Shown: piece by piece, positions 8,333 to 16,737 of the stretch
How the letters are laid out: the number at the start of each line of letters is the position of its first letter
Numbering within the stretch: position 1 is the first letter of the stretch
Assembly (NCBI RefSeq): GCF_031656915.1
Contig: NZ_CP134227.1
Span: 2,356,001 to 2,420,000 of the forward strand
Direction of reading: 5' to 3'
Length of the DNA stretch: 64,000 nucleotides
Source of the DNA: Nocardioides marmorisolisilvae
GTDB lineage: Bacteria; Actinomycetota; Actinomycetes; Propionibacteriales; Nocardioidaceae
Notes under the pieces: model-generated
Told to the model about the DNA's origin: nothing
What the model saw: only the letters and a program-made list of their open reading frames with translations
The model's database searches: none
Translations under genes and position numbers: made by a program

Positions 8333-9602
8333 TGCTCATGTGATCGGACGGGTCGCCCGGGAGATCGCACGAGCGCACGCAGGATGCTGCAGCCTGCGGC
8401 CTCAGTTCGCTTCGGGTCACGGCGAGAAGCGGGGCACGGTCGCTGCTCAGCGTTGGGATCCAACGTTGTTCAGCGGCGTGGATTCCGATCGTCGGTTCCC
8501 CATCCAGCTGCGGGAGGGTGATCGGGACTGCGTAGAGCTTCTCGGCGAAGCCTCGTTCGATGGTGGTGGCGATGCGTGCGTCGGTCTTGGTGCACAGGCG
8601 AGCCAGGCGTTGGAGCGCTTCAGCCTGATTGTCCTCCGCTGAGGGGTGGGTGCGCTCGAGGCGGAGGATGGCTTCCTGGGCCTGGGCGACCGCGTAGCCA
8701 CCACCGCCGAGCGGGCCCTGGACGTCGCGGCTGGCATGGACCATCTCACGGTACAGCCCGGCCCGCCGCCGGAAGATGCCGGCCAGCTCTGGTGCCGCGG
8801 TTTCGACATGCCGGGCCGCAGCGTCGGAGAGCTTGGCCTGGGCGAACAGCACCCGCCGCAGGTTGAGCGCGTTCGGGTGCCGGGCCAGGTCGACGAGCAT
8901 GTTGTGCTGCGCCTGGTTCACCCCCGCCAATCCAGGCAGGGCGGGGCCGTCGATGATGCCGGCTGGTGGCCGGCGGCCGCGCTGCTCGACGCCGGGGTCG
9001 AGCCGACGGTCCGCTAGTTGGTGCAGGCAGGCTTCCGCGGCCCGCTCGAGAAGGTGCCGGCCGGACAGGTGCGTCCAGCCGGGGATGTTGGCGTAGCGGA
9101 CATCGACGATGGCGATCGCCCGCGCCAGGGTGCCGGCATCGGCGAGTACGGTGTCCATCTGGGCGCGCGGCAGGTGCAGCCGGTTCACGTCCGCGGTCAG
9201 GTCGTGCTCGCCCAACGCTGCAGCCCGTGCGGCTTGGCGCCAGGTCTGCATCAGCTCGAACCGGTGCGGTTCAGCGAGCGCATCAAGTAAGGACGGTTGC
9301 GGCTCGGCGTCGTCGATGGTCTGTCGCAGCCGGCCGAGGAGATCGTCGGTGGGCTGGCGATGTGCGGCGCTGAGGTCACCGGCCCCGGGTGGGGTGACCG
9401 CGGTGACCGCCTGTTCGCACCAGGACAGCACCGCGAGCCGGTACCGGTTGATCGTCACACCCATGGCTCGGCGTTCCTCGGTGGTGGTGGTGACCGGGAC
9501 GTTGACGTTCCCCGGCCCTCCGAGGCGTTGGGTGATCCGATGCCAGCCCAGCAGGCTGGTCAGCGCCTCCCGCATCTGGGCGACGTTCTCGCCGTAGGTC
9601 AC
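8271..9602 (-). CDS. Uncharacterised protein of a mobile-element cassette
   Basis: A 443-residue, alanine- and arginine-rich, mainly helical protein without signal peptide or membrane segments. I do not recognise a domain. Its GTG start (9602) overlaps the TGA of the upstream 99-residue gene, and that gene overlaps the HTH gene before it, so the three are co-translated. The cassette lies divergent from the relaxase gene, the usual place for mobilisation or element-maintenance proteins. The last 40 or so residues are low in family-like character and end 80 bp from the putative junction near 8190, so the C-terminus may have been altered there. Confidence 0.6.
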   Translation of the reverse strand: MTYGENVAQMREALTSLLGWHRITQRLGGPGNVNVPVTTTTEERRAMGVTINRYRLAVLSWCEQAVTAVTPPGAGDLSAAHRQPTDDLLGRLRQTIDDAEPQPSLLDALAEPHRFELMQTWRQAARAAALGEHDLTADVNRLHLPRAQMDTVLADAGTLARAIAIVDVRYANIPGWTHLSGRHLLERAAEACLHQLADRRLDPGVEQRGRRPPAGIIDGPALPGLAGVNQAQHNMLVDLARHPNALNLRRVLFAQAKLSDAAARHVETAAPELAGIFRRRAGLYREMVHASRDVQGPLGGGGYAVAQAQEAILRLERTHPSAEDNQAEALQRLARLCTKTDARIATTIERGFAEKLYAVPITLPQLDGEPTIGIHAAEQRWIPTLSSDRAPLLAVTRSELRPQAAASCVRSCDLPGDPSDHMSISAETHDIGAGARSRPSRSR

Positions 9603-9898
9603 GACCGGTCGTCCATGTCCCAGGCGACCCGCAGCATCTGCTGGCAGATCGCCAGCTCCAGCCGGTCGACGCCGTGGTGTGCCAGGTCGCTGATCGCCCG
9701 CGCGGCAACATCCTTGAGGACCCGCCGATCGCCGCTAGGCACCACCATGACCGGCGGTACGGCGCCGTCGTGTAGCCAGTCCAGATGCAGCAGCACCCGC
9801 TCGTACTCCAGCGCCGCATCGAACCCCGCAGCGGTCTCGGCCAGTGCGGCCAAGTACGAGCGGGCCTCGGCCAACACGACAGCGTGGGACAGCAACAT
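9599..9898 (-). CDS. Small conserved-looking helical protein of the mobile-element cassette
   Basis: A 99-residue protein starting M-L-L-S-H-A-V-V-L-A-E-A-R-S-Y and ending Q-M-L-R-V-A-W-D-M-D-D. I choose ATG 9898 because it overlaps the stop of the upstream HTH gene (TGATG); the longer reading frame to 10120 is arginine-rich shadow. The stop overlaps the next GTG start. No domain recognised; the acidic-hydrophobic helical pattern suggests a partner protein for one of its neighbours. Confidence 0.55.
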   Translation of the reverse strand: MLLSHAVVLAEARSYLAALAETAAGFDAALEYERVLLHLDWLHDGAVPPVMVVPSGDRRVLKDVAARAISDLAHHGVDRLELAICQQMLRVAWDMDDRS

Positions 9899-10368
9899 CA
9901 GCGACCTCCCTGATCCACGGCACCCAGGCCGCCCCGGGCACCGACGCCCCGACCGTCGACCCCAAACCGCCCGGACGCACATTCGGCCCCGGGCGCTGTG
10001 GACACCGGCAGGGCGCGGGGGTCTGTGGAGGGGTCCTCGGCTCTCACCAGTCGCCGCGCCAGATCCCGGCTGATCCCGACCTCCCGCGCGGCGGCCGCCA
10101 ACGACAGGCCCTCGCCGCACAGCCCGCGCAGGGCCCGGCCGGCCTCACGCTCAGCCGCCGAGATGGCCACTGCCAGACGGTCCCGGGTGCGGAGCGCACG
10201 CCGCGCCGTACGACGACCCAGCCCGACCCGGCGCTGCCGCAAAACCTCGGCAGGGTCCGGCCCCATCGCGGCCGGGCCACGCGCCACGCGGTTCGCCCGC
10301 GACTCCCATGCGTTCCGTCGTCCGGCCACCGCCCGAGACGCCTTCACCATCACGACCACCCCATCCAT
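9898..10368 (-). CDS. Helix-turn-helix DNA-binding protein of the mobile-element cassette
   Basis: A 156-residue basic protein. Around residues 95-125 it has L-S-L-A-A-A-A-R-E-V-G-I-S-R-D-L-A-R-R-L-V-R, which reads as a helix-turn-helix, preceded by a long basic helix rich in R, K and E. The C-terminal tail is glycine-rich and low in complexity. ATG 10368 has GGAG 7 bases upstream; the reading frame to 10608 has no such site and would overlap the start of the relaxase gene on the other strand. First gene of the minus cassette, divergent from the relaxase, so it may regulate both directions or act as an oriT accessory protein. Confidence 0.55.
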   Translation of the reverse strand: MDGVVVMVKASRAVAGRRNAWESRANRVARGPAAMGPDPAEVLRQRRVGLGRRTARRALRTRDRLAVAISAAEREAGRALRGLCGEGLSLAAAAREVGISRDLARRLVRAEDPSTDPRALPVSTAPGAECASGRFGVDGRGVGARGGLGAVDQGGR

Positions 10369-10570
10369 CGATCTGCTCCGACACCCCCACAGGCATCCGC
10401 ACCTCGCCGACGTGGACACCCACCGGCCCGAAACAGGCCTCACCACCCCCGAGAAGCCAGACACGACACACCTGGTGCACGGCCGTGGGCGGGATGGCGG
10501 GACGCACCCAGCGCGGCTCGCCCGGCGCGATGTCCACGCAGCGCCGGTGAGGGACCTGTGGTCCGCTGTG
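10369..10570. promoter_or_regulatory. Divergent control region and candidate oriT
   Basis: A 202-bp gap between the minus-strand HTH cassette and the plus-strand relaxase. It must hold both promoters. MobF transfer origins often lie next to the relaxase gene, so it is also the best place in this window for oriT. A short symmetric CACC-T-GGTG element is present within it, but I could not identify a nic site by eye. Confidence 0.35.
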
Positions 10571-13500
10571 ATGGGGCTGCACAAGTTGACCGCCGGCGAC
10601 GGGTACACCTACCTGACCCGGCAGGTCGCGGTGCACGACGCGACCGAACGCGGAAGCCGCAGCCTGGGTGACTACTACTCCGAGCGCGGCGAGTCTCCTG
10701 GCGCCTGGATGGGCTCCGGGCTGGCCGGGCTCGAGATCAGTCCCGGTGAACCGGTCGCCGAGGAGCAGATGAGGTCGCTGTTCGGGCTGGGTCGCCACCC
10801 CAACGCCGATCGGCTCGCTGTCACCGGTGATCCGGCCGGTGGAGCGTTGGGTAAGCCGTTCCGGGTCTGTGAGGGCTCGGCACCGTTCCAGGTCGAGGTC
10901 GCGCGCAGGTTCTCGACGTACAACAAGGAGCACGACCGTGCCTGGAACGCGCCCATCCCAGCCGAGGACCGGGCGAGGATCCGAACCGCGGTGGCAACCG
11001 AGATGTTCGCCGACCTGCACGGACGCGCGCCCTTGGACGATCGGGAGATCGCCGGATTCGTGGCCACCGCGTCGCGGCAGCGCACCACCGCGGTGGCGGG
11101 CTATGACCTGACGTTCTCGCCGGTGAAGTCGGTCTCAACCCTGTGGGCGCTGGCCCCGCCCGAGGTCGCCAGCGTGGTGCGGTCCGCCCACGACGCAGCG
11201 GTCGCGGACACGCTGAGCTGGCTGGAACGCGAGGTCGGGTTCACCCGGCTCGGAGCCGGCGGGGTCCGCCAGGTGCCGGTCACGGGTCTGGTGGCGGCGG
11301 CGTTCACCCACCGCGACTCCCGTGCCGGCGACCCGGACCTGCACACCCACCTCGCGGTGAGCAACAAGGTGCAGACCGATCAGGGGCGTTGGCTGGCCCT
11401 GGACGCCCGGGTGCTCTACAAGGCCAAGGTCGCAGCCTCCGAGCGGTACAACACCCGCCTGGAGGCAGAGCTGGCCGACCGGCTCGGCGTCCGGTTCGCC
11501 GACCGCGCCCGCACCACATCCGGGCAGCGCCCGGTCCGCGAGATCGTCGGCATCAACCCCTGGCTGATCCGCGCCTGGTCGTCGCGGCGTGCGGCCATCG
11601 AGGCCCGGCGCAGCCAACTGGCCAGCCAGTTCCAGGCCACCCACGGCCGGCCACCCACGGCGGTGGAGGCGTTGGCGCTGGCCCAGACCGCGACCCTGCA
11701 GACCCGCGACGGCAAGCACGAGCCGCGCAGCGAAGCAGAACAACGCGCGGCATGGCGGGCCGAGGCCATCGACGTGCTCGGCTCGGAGGCCGAGCTCAGA
11801 CACATGCTGCGTGACGCCCTCGAACCCACCACCCCGTCCATCCAGCGCTGCGACGACTGGACCGAGGTCGCGGCGCCGGCGGTGGTCGCAGAGCTGGAGC
11901 AACGCCGGGCCACCTGGCAGATCTGGCACGTGCGGGCCGAGGCCGAACGTCGGGTGCGCGCCGCCGCCATCCCGCTCGGTGAGCACGACGCGGTGGTTGA
12001 GGAGCTCGTGGGCCGTGTCCTCGACGGTCTCTCGGTGCGGCTCGGGATCCCGGACCCGGTCGACGAGCCGCCGCAGCTGCGTCGCCCCGACCACACCAGT
12101 GTGTACGACGTCCAGGGCGCCACGACCTACACCTCGGCGCGGGTGCTGCGTGCCGAACAGCGGCTGCTCGAGATCGCAGGGCAGACCGATGGCCGGCGGA
12201 TCTCGGAGGTGCGGGTCGGGATCGCGGTGGCCGAGGAGGCCGCGAACGGCATCGACCTCAACGACGCCCAGCAGACGATGGTGCGCGACCTGGTCACCTC
12301 CGGTCGTCGGCTGCAGCTGGGGCTGGCGCCGGCGGGGACTGGGAAGACCACCACGATGCGGGTGCTCAGCCGTGCCTGGTCCGACTCCGGCGGCTACGTG
12401 CTCGGGCTGGCGCCCTCGGCCCAGGCAGCCCATGAGCTCGGCACCGCCATCGACGGTCGCACCGAGACCCTCGCCAAGCTGACCTGGACGCTTGCTCACG
12501 AACCACGCGAGGCCTGGCCCGGCTGGGTGAGCCGGATCGGACCGCGCACCCTGGTGATCATCGACGAGGCCGGGCAGGCGGGCACCGCCGATCTGGCCGC
12601 CGCCGTCGAGTACGTCACGGGCCGGGGTGGATCCGTCCGGCTGATCGGCGATGACCAGCAGCTCGCCGCGATCGCCGCGGGCGGGGTCCTGCGCGACCTG
12701 CAGCACAGCGTCGGCGCCGCCACCTTGTCGGAGGTACGACGCTTTGCCGACCCCGCCGAGGCCGCGGTCACCCTCGCCGTACGCGAAGGCAACCAAGCCG
12801 CCCTCGGGTTCTATGCCGACCACGAACGCATCCACGTGGGCGACCTCGGCTCCGTCACCGATGCCGCCTATCGCGCCTGGGCCGAGGACCGCGCCGCGGG
12901 CCGAGACGCAATCCTGCTGGCCCCCACCCGCGACCTGGTCACCGCATTGAACGCCCGAGCCCGCGCCGACCTGCCGCACCGCCCCGGCCCCGAGGTGGCA
13001 CTGGCAGACGGCACCAGCGCCTCCCCCGGCGACGTCATCATCACCCGCCGCAACCAACGTCGATTGCCGGTCTCCGCGACCGACTGGGTCAAGAACGGCG
13101 ACCGATGGACCGTTGTCTCATCAACGCCGGATGGGAGATTGACGGTCCGCGGCCTGACGCACCATCGGACGGTCACGCTGCCCGCCGACTACGTGGCCGA
13201 GCACGTCCAGCTCGGTTACGCCTGCACCGTCCACGGCGCCCAGGGGATGACCACCGACACCGCCCACGTGGTGCTCAATGGCGAGGAGACCAGACAGGTC
13301 CTCTACGTCGCGCTGTCTCGTGGCCGATGCGCCAACCACCTCTACCTCTCCTCGGGGTACGACGGCGACCCGCACAGCCTGGTCCGCCGCGACGTCCTGC
13401 TGCCGCCCAGCGCGCTGGACACCCTCACCGAGATCCTGCAACGCGACGGGTCCCAGACCTCGGCCAGCACCGCACAGCGCGAGCTCACCTCACCAGCCGT

Positions 13501-16144
13501 GCAGCTGCACGACGCCGCACACCGCTACCGCGATGCCCTCGACGTCGCCGCCACCGACCTACTCCCCCCGAGCAGCCTCGAGGAGCTCGACCGTCAGGTC
13601 GAGGCACTCTGGCCCGGCCTGACCAGCGAACCTGCCTACCCCACCCTGCGCGGACACCTCGCTCTGCACGCGCTCGACGGCGCCGATCCACTCGCGGCCC
13701 TCATCGACGTCGCGGGTGACGACCCGGCGCCCGGTTCGAACGGGGCACGTGACCGGGCAGCCGTCCTCGACTGGCGACTCGCCAGCGACACGGAAGCCGA
13801 GCGCCCGCTGCCCTGGCTGGCCGGAATCCCTGCCCGGCTGCGCGCACACCCCACCTGGGGTCCCTACCTGGCTGCCCGCTCGCGTCGGGTCACCGACCTG
13901 ACGCGACAGGTCCGGCTGCATGCGCTGGCCTGCTCTCCGGGCGGCATGCCCGCCTGGGCGGCCTCGACCGCCCTGCGCAGCGACCACGAACTGCGTGCCG
14001 ACCTCGCGGTGTGGCGCGCCGCTCTCGGCGTCACCCCAGACGACTCGCGCCCGACCGGGCCGCGCCAGCCCGCCGCCGAGGCCGCCGCACACCAGCGGCA
14101 CCTGCGCCAACGGCTGCGCACCGCCGGCCTTACACCAACACCGGCGCAGCTGAACCAATGGGCCGACCGCTTGCCCGCCTCCTTCTCCGGCGACCTCGCG
14201 ACAAGGAACCTCTGCCGCCGACTGGACGCCCTGCAAGGCGCCGGACTCGACGTCGACCGACTGCTCCACAACGCCCTGACGCGTGCGCGCCCGCTGCCCG
14301 ACGAACACCCCGCCGACGCGCTGTGGTGGCGAATCGTCGGACACCTCGGACCGGCCGCCCTGCGCGCGGACAGCCCACAGGCCACCACGCTGCGCCCCGA
14401 CTGGACCCCGCTTCTGGCCGCCCTCTTCGGAAGCGACGTCGCCGAGCGCGTCATCGCCGACACCGCCTGGCCCGCCCTGGTCGCCGCTGTCCACGCCCGC
14501 CCGACCGGCTGGAGCGCCGAGGGCCTCCTCACCGCCGCAACCAGCCGCTCCCAGATCCCAGCCGACGAACTGTGCCAAGCACTGGTCTGGCGCATCGCCA
14601 CCTTGACCGACGAGCCCACCGACCCCGAAGAACCCGAGCCCCACCCGACCACCGCTCCCCCGACGCCGAACCGTCCGGCCCTTGCTCAACCGCGAAAGCG
14701 GGGGACCTCGAAGACCCGGATCCACGAGCTCAACCAGACCGCCTGTGACTACTATTGCGAGCTGTATCCACGCTCCTGGGCGCCCGGCTACGTGCAGACC
14801 CGACTCGGCACCGACCTCACCGGGAACGGCCGATTCCCGATCGGCTACGCGCCTCCCGGGCCAACCAGCCTGGTCCGGCACCTCACCGGCGCCGGCGCCA
14901 CCGAAGCCGAACTCCTCGACGCCGGCCTAGCCCGCCGCACCGACGACGGCGCCCTGATCGACACCTTCCGCGACCGGCTGATCTTCCCCATCCAGCACCA
15001 CGACGACCGCAACGAGGTTGTCGGATTCATCGGCCGCCGCAACCCCACCAAAGACACCCGCGCCCAGCACGGCCGCGTCGGACCGAAGTACCTCAACACC
15101 AAGACCACGGCCGCGTTCACCAAGGGCGACCACCTCTACGGCCTTGCCGAGGGCCGCGCGGCTCTCCGACGCGGCGCGAAGCCCGTGCTGGTCGAGGGCC
15201 CAATGGACGCCCTCGCGGTCACCCTCGCCGGTGGCGGCCAGTACGTCGGGATCGCGCCGCTGGGCACCGCGCTGACCACACGCCAGGTCGACGCACTGAA
15301 GTCTTACGTAGCCTCCGATCCGTCCGCGATCATCGTGGCCACCGATCCCGACGCTGCCGGCTGGCTCAGCGCCAAACGCGCCTACTGGATGCTCACCACC
15401 CGCGGCGCCGATCCACAGCACTTGGCGCTCCCCGACCGGCTCGACCCCGCCGACCTGCTCCGCACCAACGGCACGCCCGCACTGGGTCGAGCACTCGACC
15501 AGTCTGGGCCCCTTGCCGACGCCATCCTCGACCAGCTCATCGACTCCCACCGGCAGCACCCCGAGTCTCCGGCCGCCCGGCTGCGGTTGGTGCGCGAGGC
15601 TGCACAGGTCATCGGCGCACTTCCACCCGTCCAGTGGGCCGGGCACATCGACCGGGTCCAAGACCTGACCGGCCTGCCCGCCGGCATGTTGCACCTCGAG
15701 GTCCTCGACACCGGGCAGGCCTGGACCAATGACCCAGCGGCCAACGCGGCGGCCCACCTCAGCGAGCTCGCCGCCCGGCAGCGCCACGCCGCACAGGGCA
15801 CCTATCGCGCGACCACGCGGTGGGCGGCCCAAGCCGAGTCCGCCAGTCCCGGAATCACCGCGACCCCGGACTGGCCGCGCATCCAAGACCTTCTCACCCG
15901 TGCGCACGCCGACGGCCATGACGTCCCCGCACTGCTGGCCCTCACCCTGACTCGGGCAGATTGCCAGCGCGGTTCGGAGCCAGCCCGTACCGCTCGCTCC
16001 GTCGTGGTGGCACTGGCCGTCACCGTCGATCCCGAGGCGTCCCAGCGGCCGAGGACCTCAGCGCCAGCGCCGAGCCCGACGCCTCACCGCACCGTCGGCC
16101 CACCGCCCGCGCCAACCACCACCCCACGCGGACCGAGCCGATAG
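10571..16144 (+). CDS. MobF-family relaxase-helicase with C-terminal DnaG-like primase (TOPRIM) region
   Basis: A 1857-residue multidomain conjugation enzyme. Start ATG 10571 gives the known N-terminus M-G-L-H-K-L-T-A-G-D-G-Y-T-Y-L-T-R; no strong ribosome site is visible. The relaxase domain (about 1-400) has candidate catalytic tyrosines at Y12/Y14 and Y35/Y36 and the metal-binding histidines in D-P-D-L-H-T-H-L-A-V-S-N near residue 257. A superfamily I helicase follows, with Walker A A-P-A-G-T-G-K-T-T near 584 and Walker B V-I-I-D-E-A. The last 450 residues look like a DnaG-type core: D-R-L-I-F-P-I near 1469, V-E-G-P-M-D-A-L near 1540 and A-T-D-P-D-A-A-G near 1590 (the TOPRIM acidic motif). 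It nicks oriT, unwinds the plasmid and may prime the complementary strand in the recipient. A Pro/Thr-rich linker near 1360-1375 separates the halves. Confidence 0.9.
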   Translation: MGLHKLTAGDGYTYLTRQVAVHDATERGSRSLGDYYSERGESPGAWMGSGLAGLEISPGEPVAEEQMRSLFGLGRHPNADRLAVTGDPAGGALGKPFRVCEGSAPFQVEVARRFSTYNKEHDRAWNAPIPAEDRARIRTAVATEMFADLHGRAPLDDREIAGFVATASRQRTTAVAGYDLTFSPVKSVSTLWALAPPEVASVVRSAHDAAVADTLSWLEREVGFTRLGAGGVRQVPVTGLVAAAFTHRDSRAGDPDLHTHLAVSNKVQTDQGRWLALDARVLYKAKVAASERYNTRLEAELADRLGVRFADRARTTSGQRPVREIVGINPWLIRAWSSRRAAIEARRSQLASQFQATHGRPPTAVEALALAQTATLQTRDGKHEPRSEAEQRAAWRAEAIDVLGSEAELRHMLRDALEPTTPSIQRCDDWTEVAAPAVVAELEQRRATWQIWHVRAEAERRVRAAAIPLGEHDAVVEELVGRVLDGLSVRLGIPDPVDEPPQLRRPDHTSVYDVQGATTYTSARVLRAEQRLLEIAGQTDGRRISEVRVGIAVAEEAANGIDLNDAQQTMVRDLVTSGRRLQLGLAPAGTGKTTTMRVLSRAWSDSGGYVLGLAPSAQAAHELGTAIDGRTETLAKLTWTLAHEPREAWPGWVSRIGPRTLVIIDEAGQAGTADLAAAVEYVTGRGGSVRLIGDDQQLAAIAAGGVLRDLQHSVGAATLSEVRRFADPAEAAVTLAVREGNQAALGFYADHERIHVGDLGSVTDAAYRAWAEDRAAGRDAILLAPTRDLVTALNARARADLPHRPGPEVALADGTSASPGDVIITRRNQRRLPVSATDWVKNGDRWTVVSSTPDGRLTVRGLTHHRTVTLPADYVAEHVQLGYACTVHGAQGMTTDTAHVVLNGEETRQVLYVALSRGRCANHLYLSSGYDGDPHSLVRRDVLLPPSALDTLTEILQRDGSQTSASTAQRELTSPAVQLHDAAHRYRDALDVAATDLLPPSSLEELDRQVEALWPGLTSEPAYPTLRGHLALHALDGADPLAALIDVAGDDPAPGSNGARDRAAVLDWRLASDTEAERPLPWLAGIPARLRAHPTWGPYLAARSRRVTDLTRQVRLHALACSPGGMPAWAASTALRSDHELRADLAVWRAALGVTPDDSRPTGPRQPAAEAAAHQRHLRQRLRTAGLTPTPAQLNQWADRLPASFSGDLATRNLCRRLDALQGAGLDVDRLLHNALTRARPLPDEHPADALWWRIVGHLGPAALRADSPQATTLRPDWTPLLAALFGSDVAERVIADTAWPALVAAVHARPTGWSAEGLLTAATSRSQIPADELCQALVWRIATLTDEPTDPEEPEPHPTTAPPTPNRPALAQPRKRGTSKTRIHELNQTACDYYCELYPRSWAPGYVQTRLGTDLTGNGRFPIGYAPPGPTSLVRHLTGAGATEAELLDAGLARRTDDGALIDTFRDRLIFPIQHHDDRNEVVGFIGRRNPTKDTRAQHGRVGPKYLNTKTTAAFTKGDHLYGLAEGRAALRRGAKPVLVEGPMDALAVTLAGGGQYVGIAPLGTALTTRQVDALKSYVASDPSAIIVATDPDAAGWLSAKRAYWMLTTRGADPQHLALPDRLDPADLLRTNGTPALGRALDQSGPLADAILDQLIDSHRQHPESPAARLRLVREAAQVIGALPPVQWAGHIDRVQDLTGLPAGMLHLEVLDTGQAWTNDPAANAAAHLSELAARQRHAAQGTYRATTRWAAQAESASPGITATPDWPRIQDLLTRAHADGHDVPALLALTLTRADCQRGSEPARTARSVVVALAVTVDPEASQRPRTSAPAPSPTPHRTVGPPPAPTTTPRGPSR

Positions 16145-16191
16145 AGGCGGCCAGCCCCCCAGGAAACACGGTCACCGCCAGGGCCGGGCTC

Positions 16192-16737
16192 TCAGCCGGA
16201 GGCCTCACGGCGCCGGCGCGCCCGCGCCTGAGCATCACTGCGATACAGCGCATGGCGGGCCGCGCCCGGGCTGGGCTGGTGTCGCCCGGGCGGACAGCCG
16301 GTCGGACCGATCCGCTGCGAGATCAGCCCCAAGAACGTCGGCAGCGTCTGCTGCTGCCAGATCGCGAGCGGCCCCGGTCTCGCGGCGTAGCCCGCCTCCC
16401 AGCGCAGGCACGCCAGCGTTGCGAGCTCGTGGACGATGTGCGGGTGCTCGATCCAGCAGACCGGGATGGTGCGATCGACCCGCCAGGTGTGCTGCTCATT
16501 GATCCAGTCGACCACCTCGTCGAGCCACTTGTAGATCTCGCTACGCACGTCTGGGGCACAAGAGGCCGGGTCCCAGGGCCGATCTAGGGTGGCGACCTGC
16601 TCACGCTCACTGCGTGCCGGCTCTTTGTCCTTCCCAGGCTCGCAATCGGCCGCAACCTGGAGCTCGACCAACATCATGGCGAGCATCGAGCAGGGCTGGG
16701 GGAACGGCCTAGCCATCGAAGCGGGCTCCCCCTCCAT
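16192..16737 (-). CDS. DUF4913-like conjugation-associated protein
   Basis: A 181-residue soluble protein. ATG 16737 overlaps the stop of the coupling-protein gene (TGATG), so it is translationally coupled. The core holds tryptophans and histidines spaced as in DUF4913 proteins (W-L-D-E-V-V-D-W-I-N, W-I-E-H-P-H-I-V-H-E-L, C-L-R-W-E-A-G, L-P-T-F-L-G-L-I). The C-terminal 30 residues are basic. Proteins of this kind accompany actinobacterial coupling proteins, but their function is unknown. It ends 47 bp from the convergent relaxase stop. Confidence 0.55.
   Translation of the reverse strand: MEGEPASMARPFPQPCSMLAMMLVELQVAADCEPGKDKEPARSEREQVATLDRPWDPASCAPDVRSEIYKWLDEVVDWINEQHTWRVDRTIPVCWIEHPHIVHELATLACLRWEAGYAARPGPLAIWQQQTLPTFLGLISQRIGPTGCPPGRHQPSPGAARHALYRSDAQARARRRREASG

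Noticed and set aside
9998-10570. N-terminal extension of the relaxase reading frame
   Set aside because: Overlaps the minus-strand HTH gene, has no family similarity, and ATG 10571 gives the usual relaxase N-terminus.
11135-13057. 640-residue minus-strand reading frame opposite the relaxase
   Set aside because: Exactly antisense to well-conserved relaxase and helicase motifs; composition rich in G, R, V and D as expected of a high-GC shadow frame, with no domain pattern.
13559-14881. 440-residue minus-strand reading frame opposite the relaxase middle region
   Set aside because: Low-complexity glycine/arginine-rich shadow with no recognisable domain.
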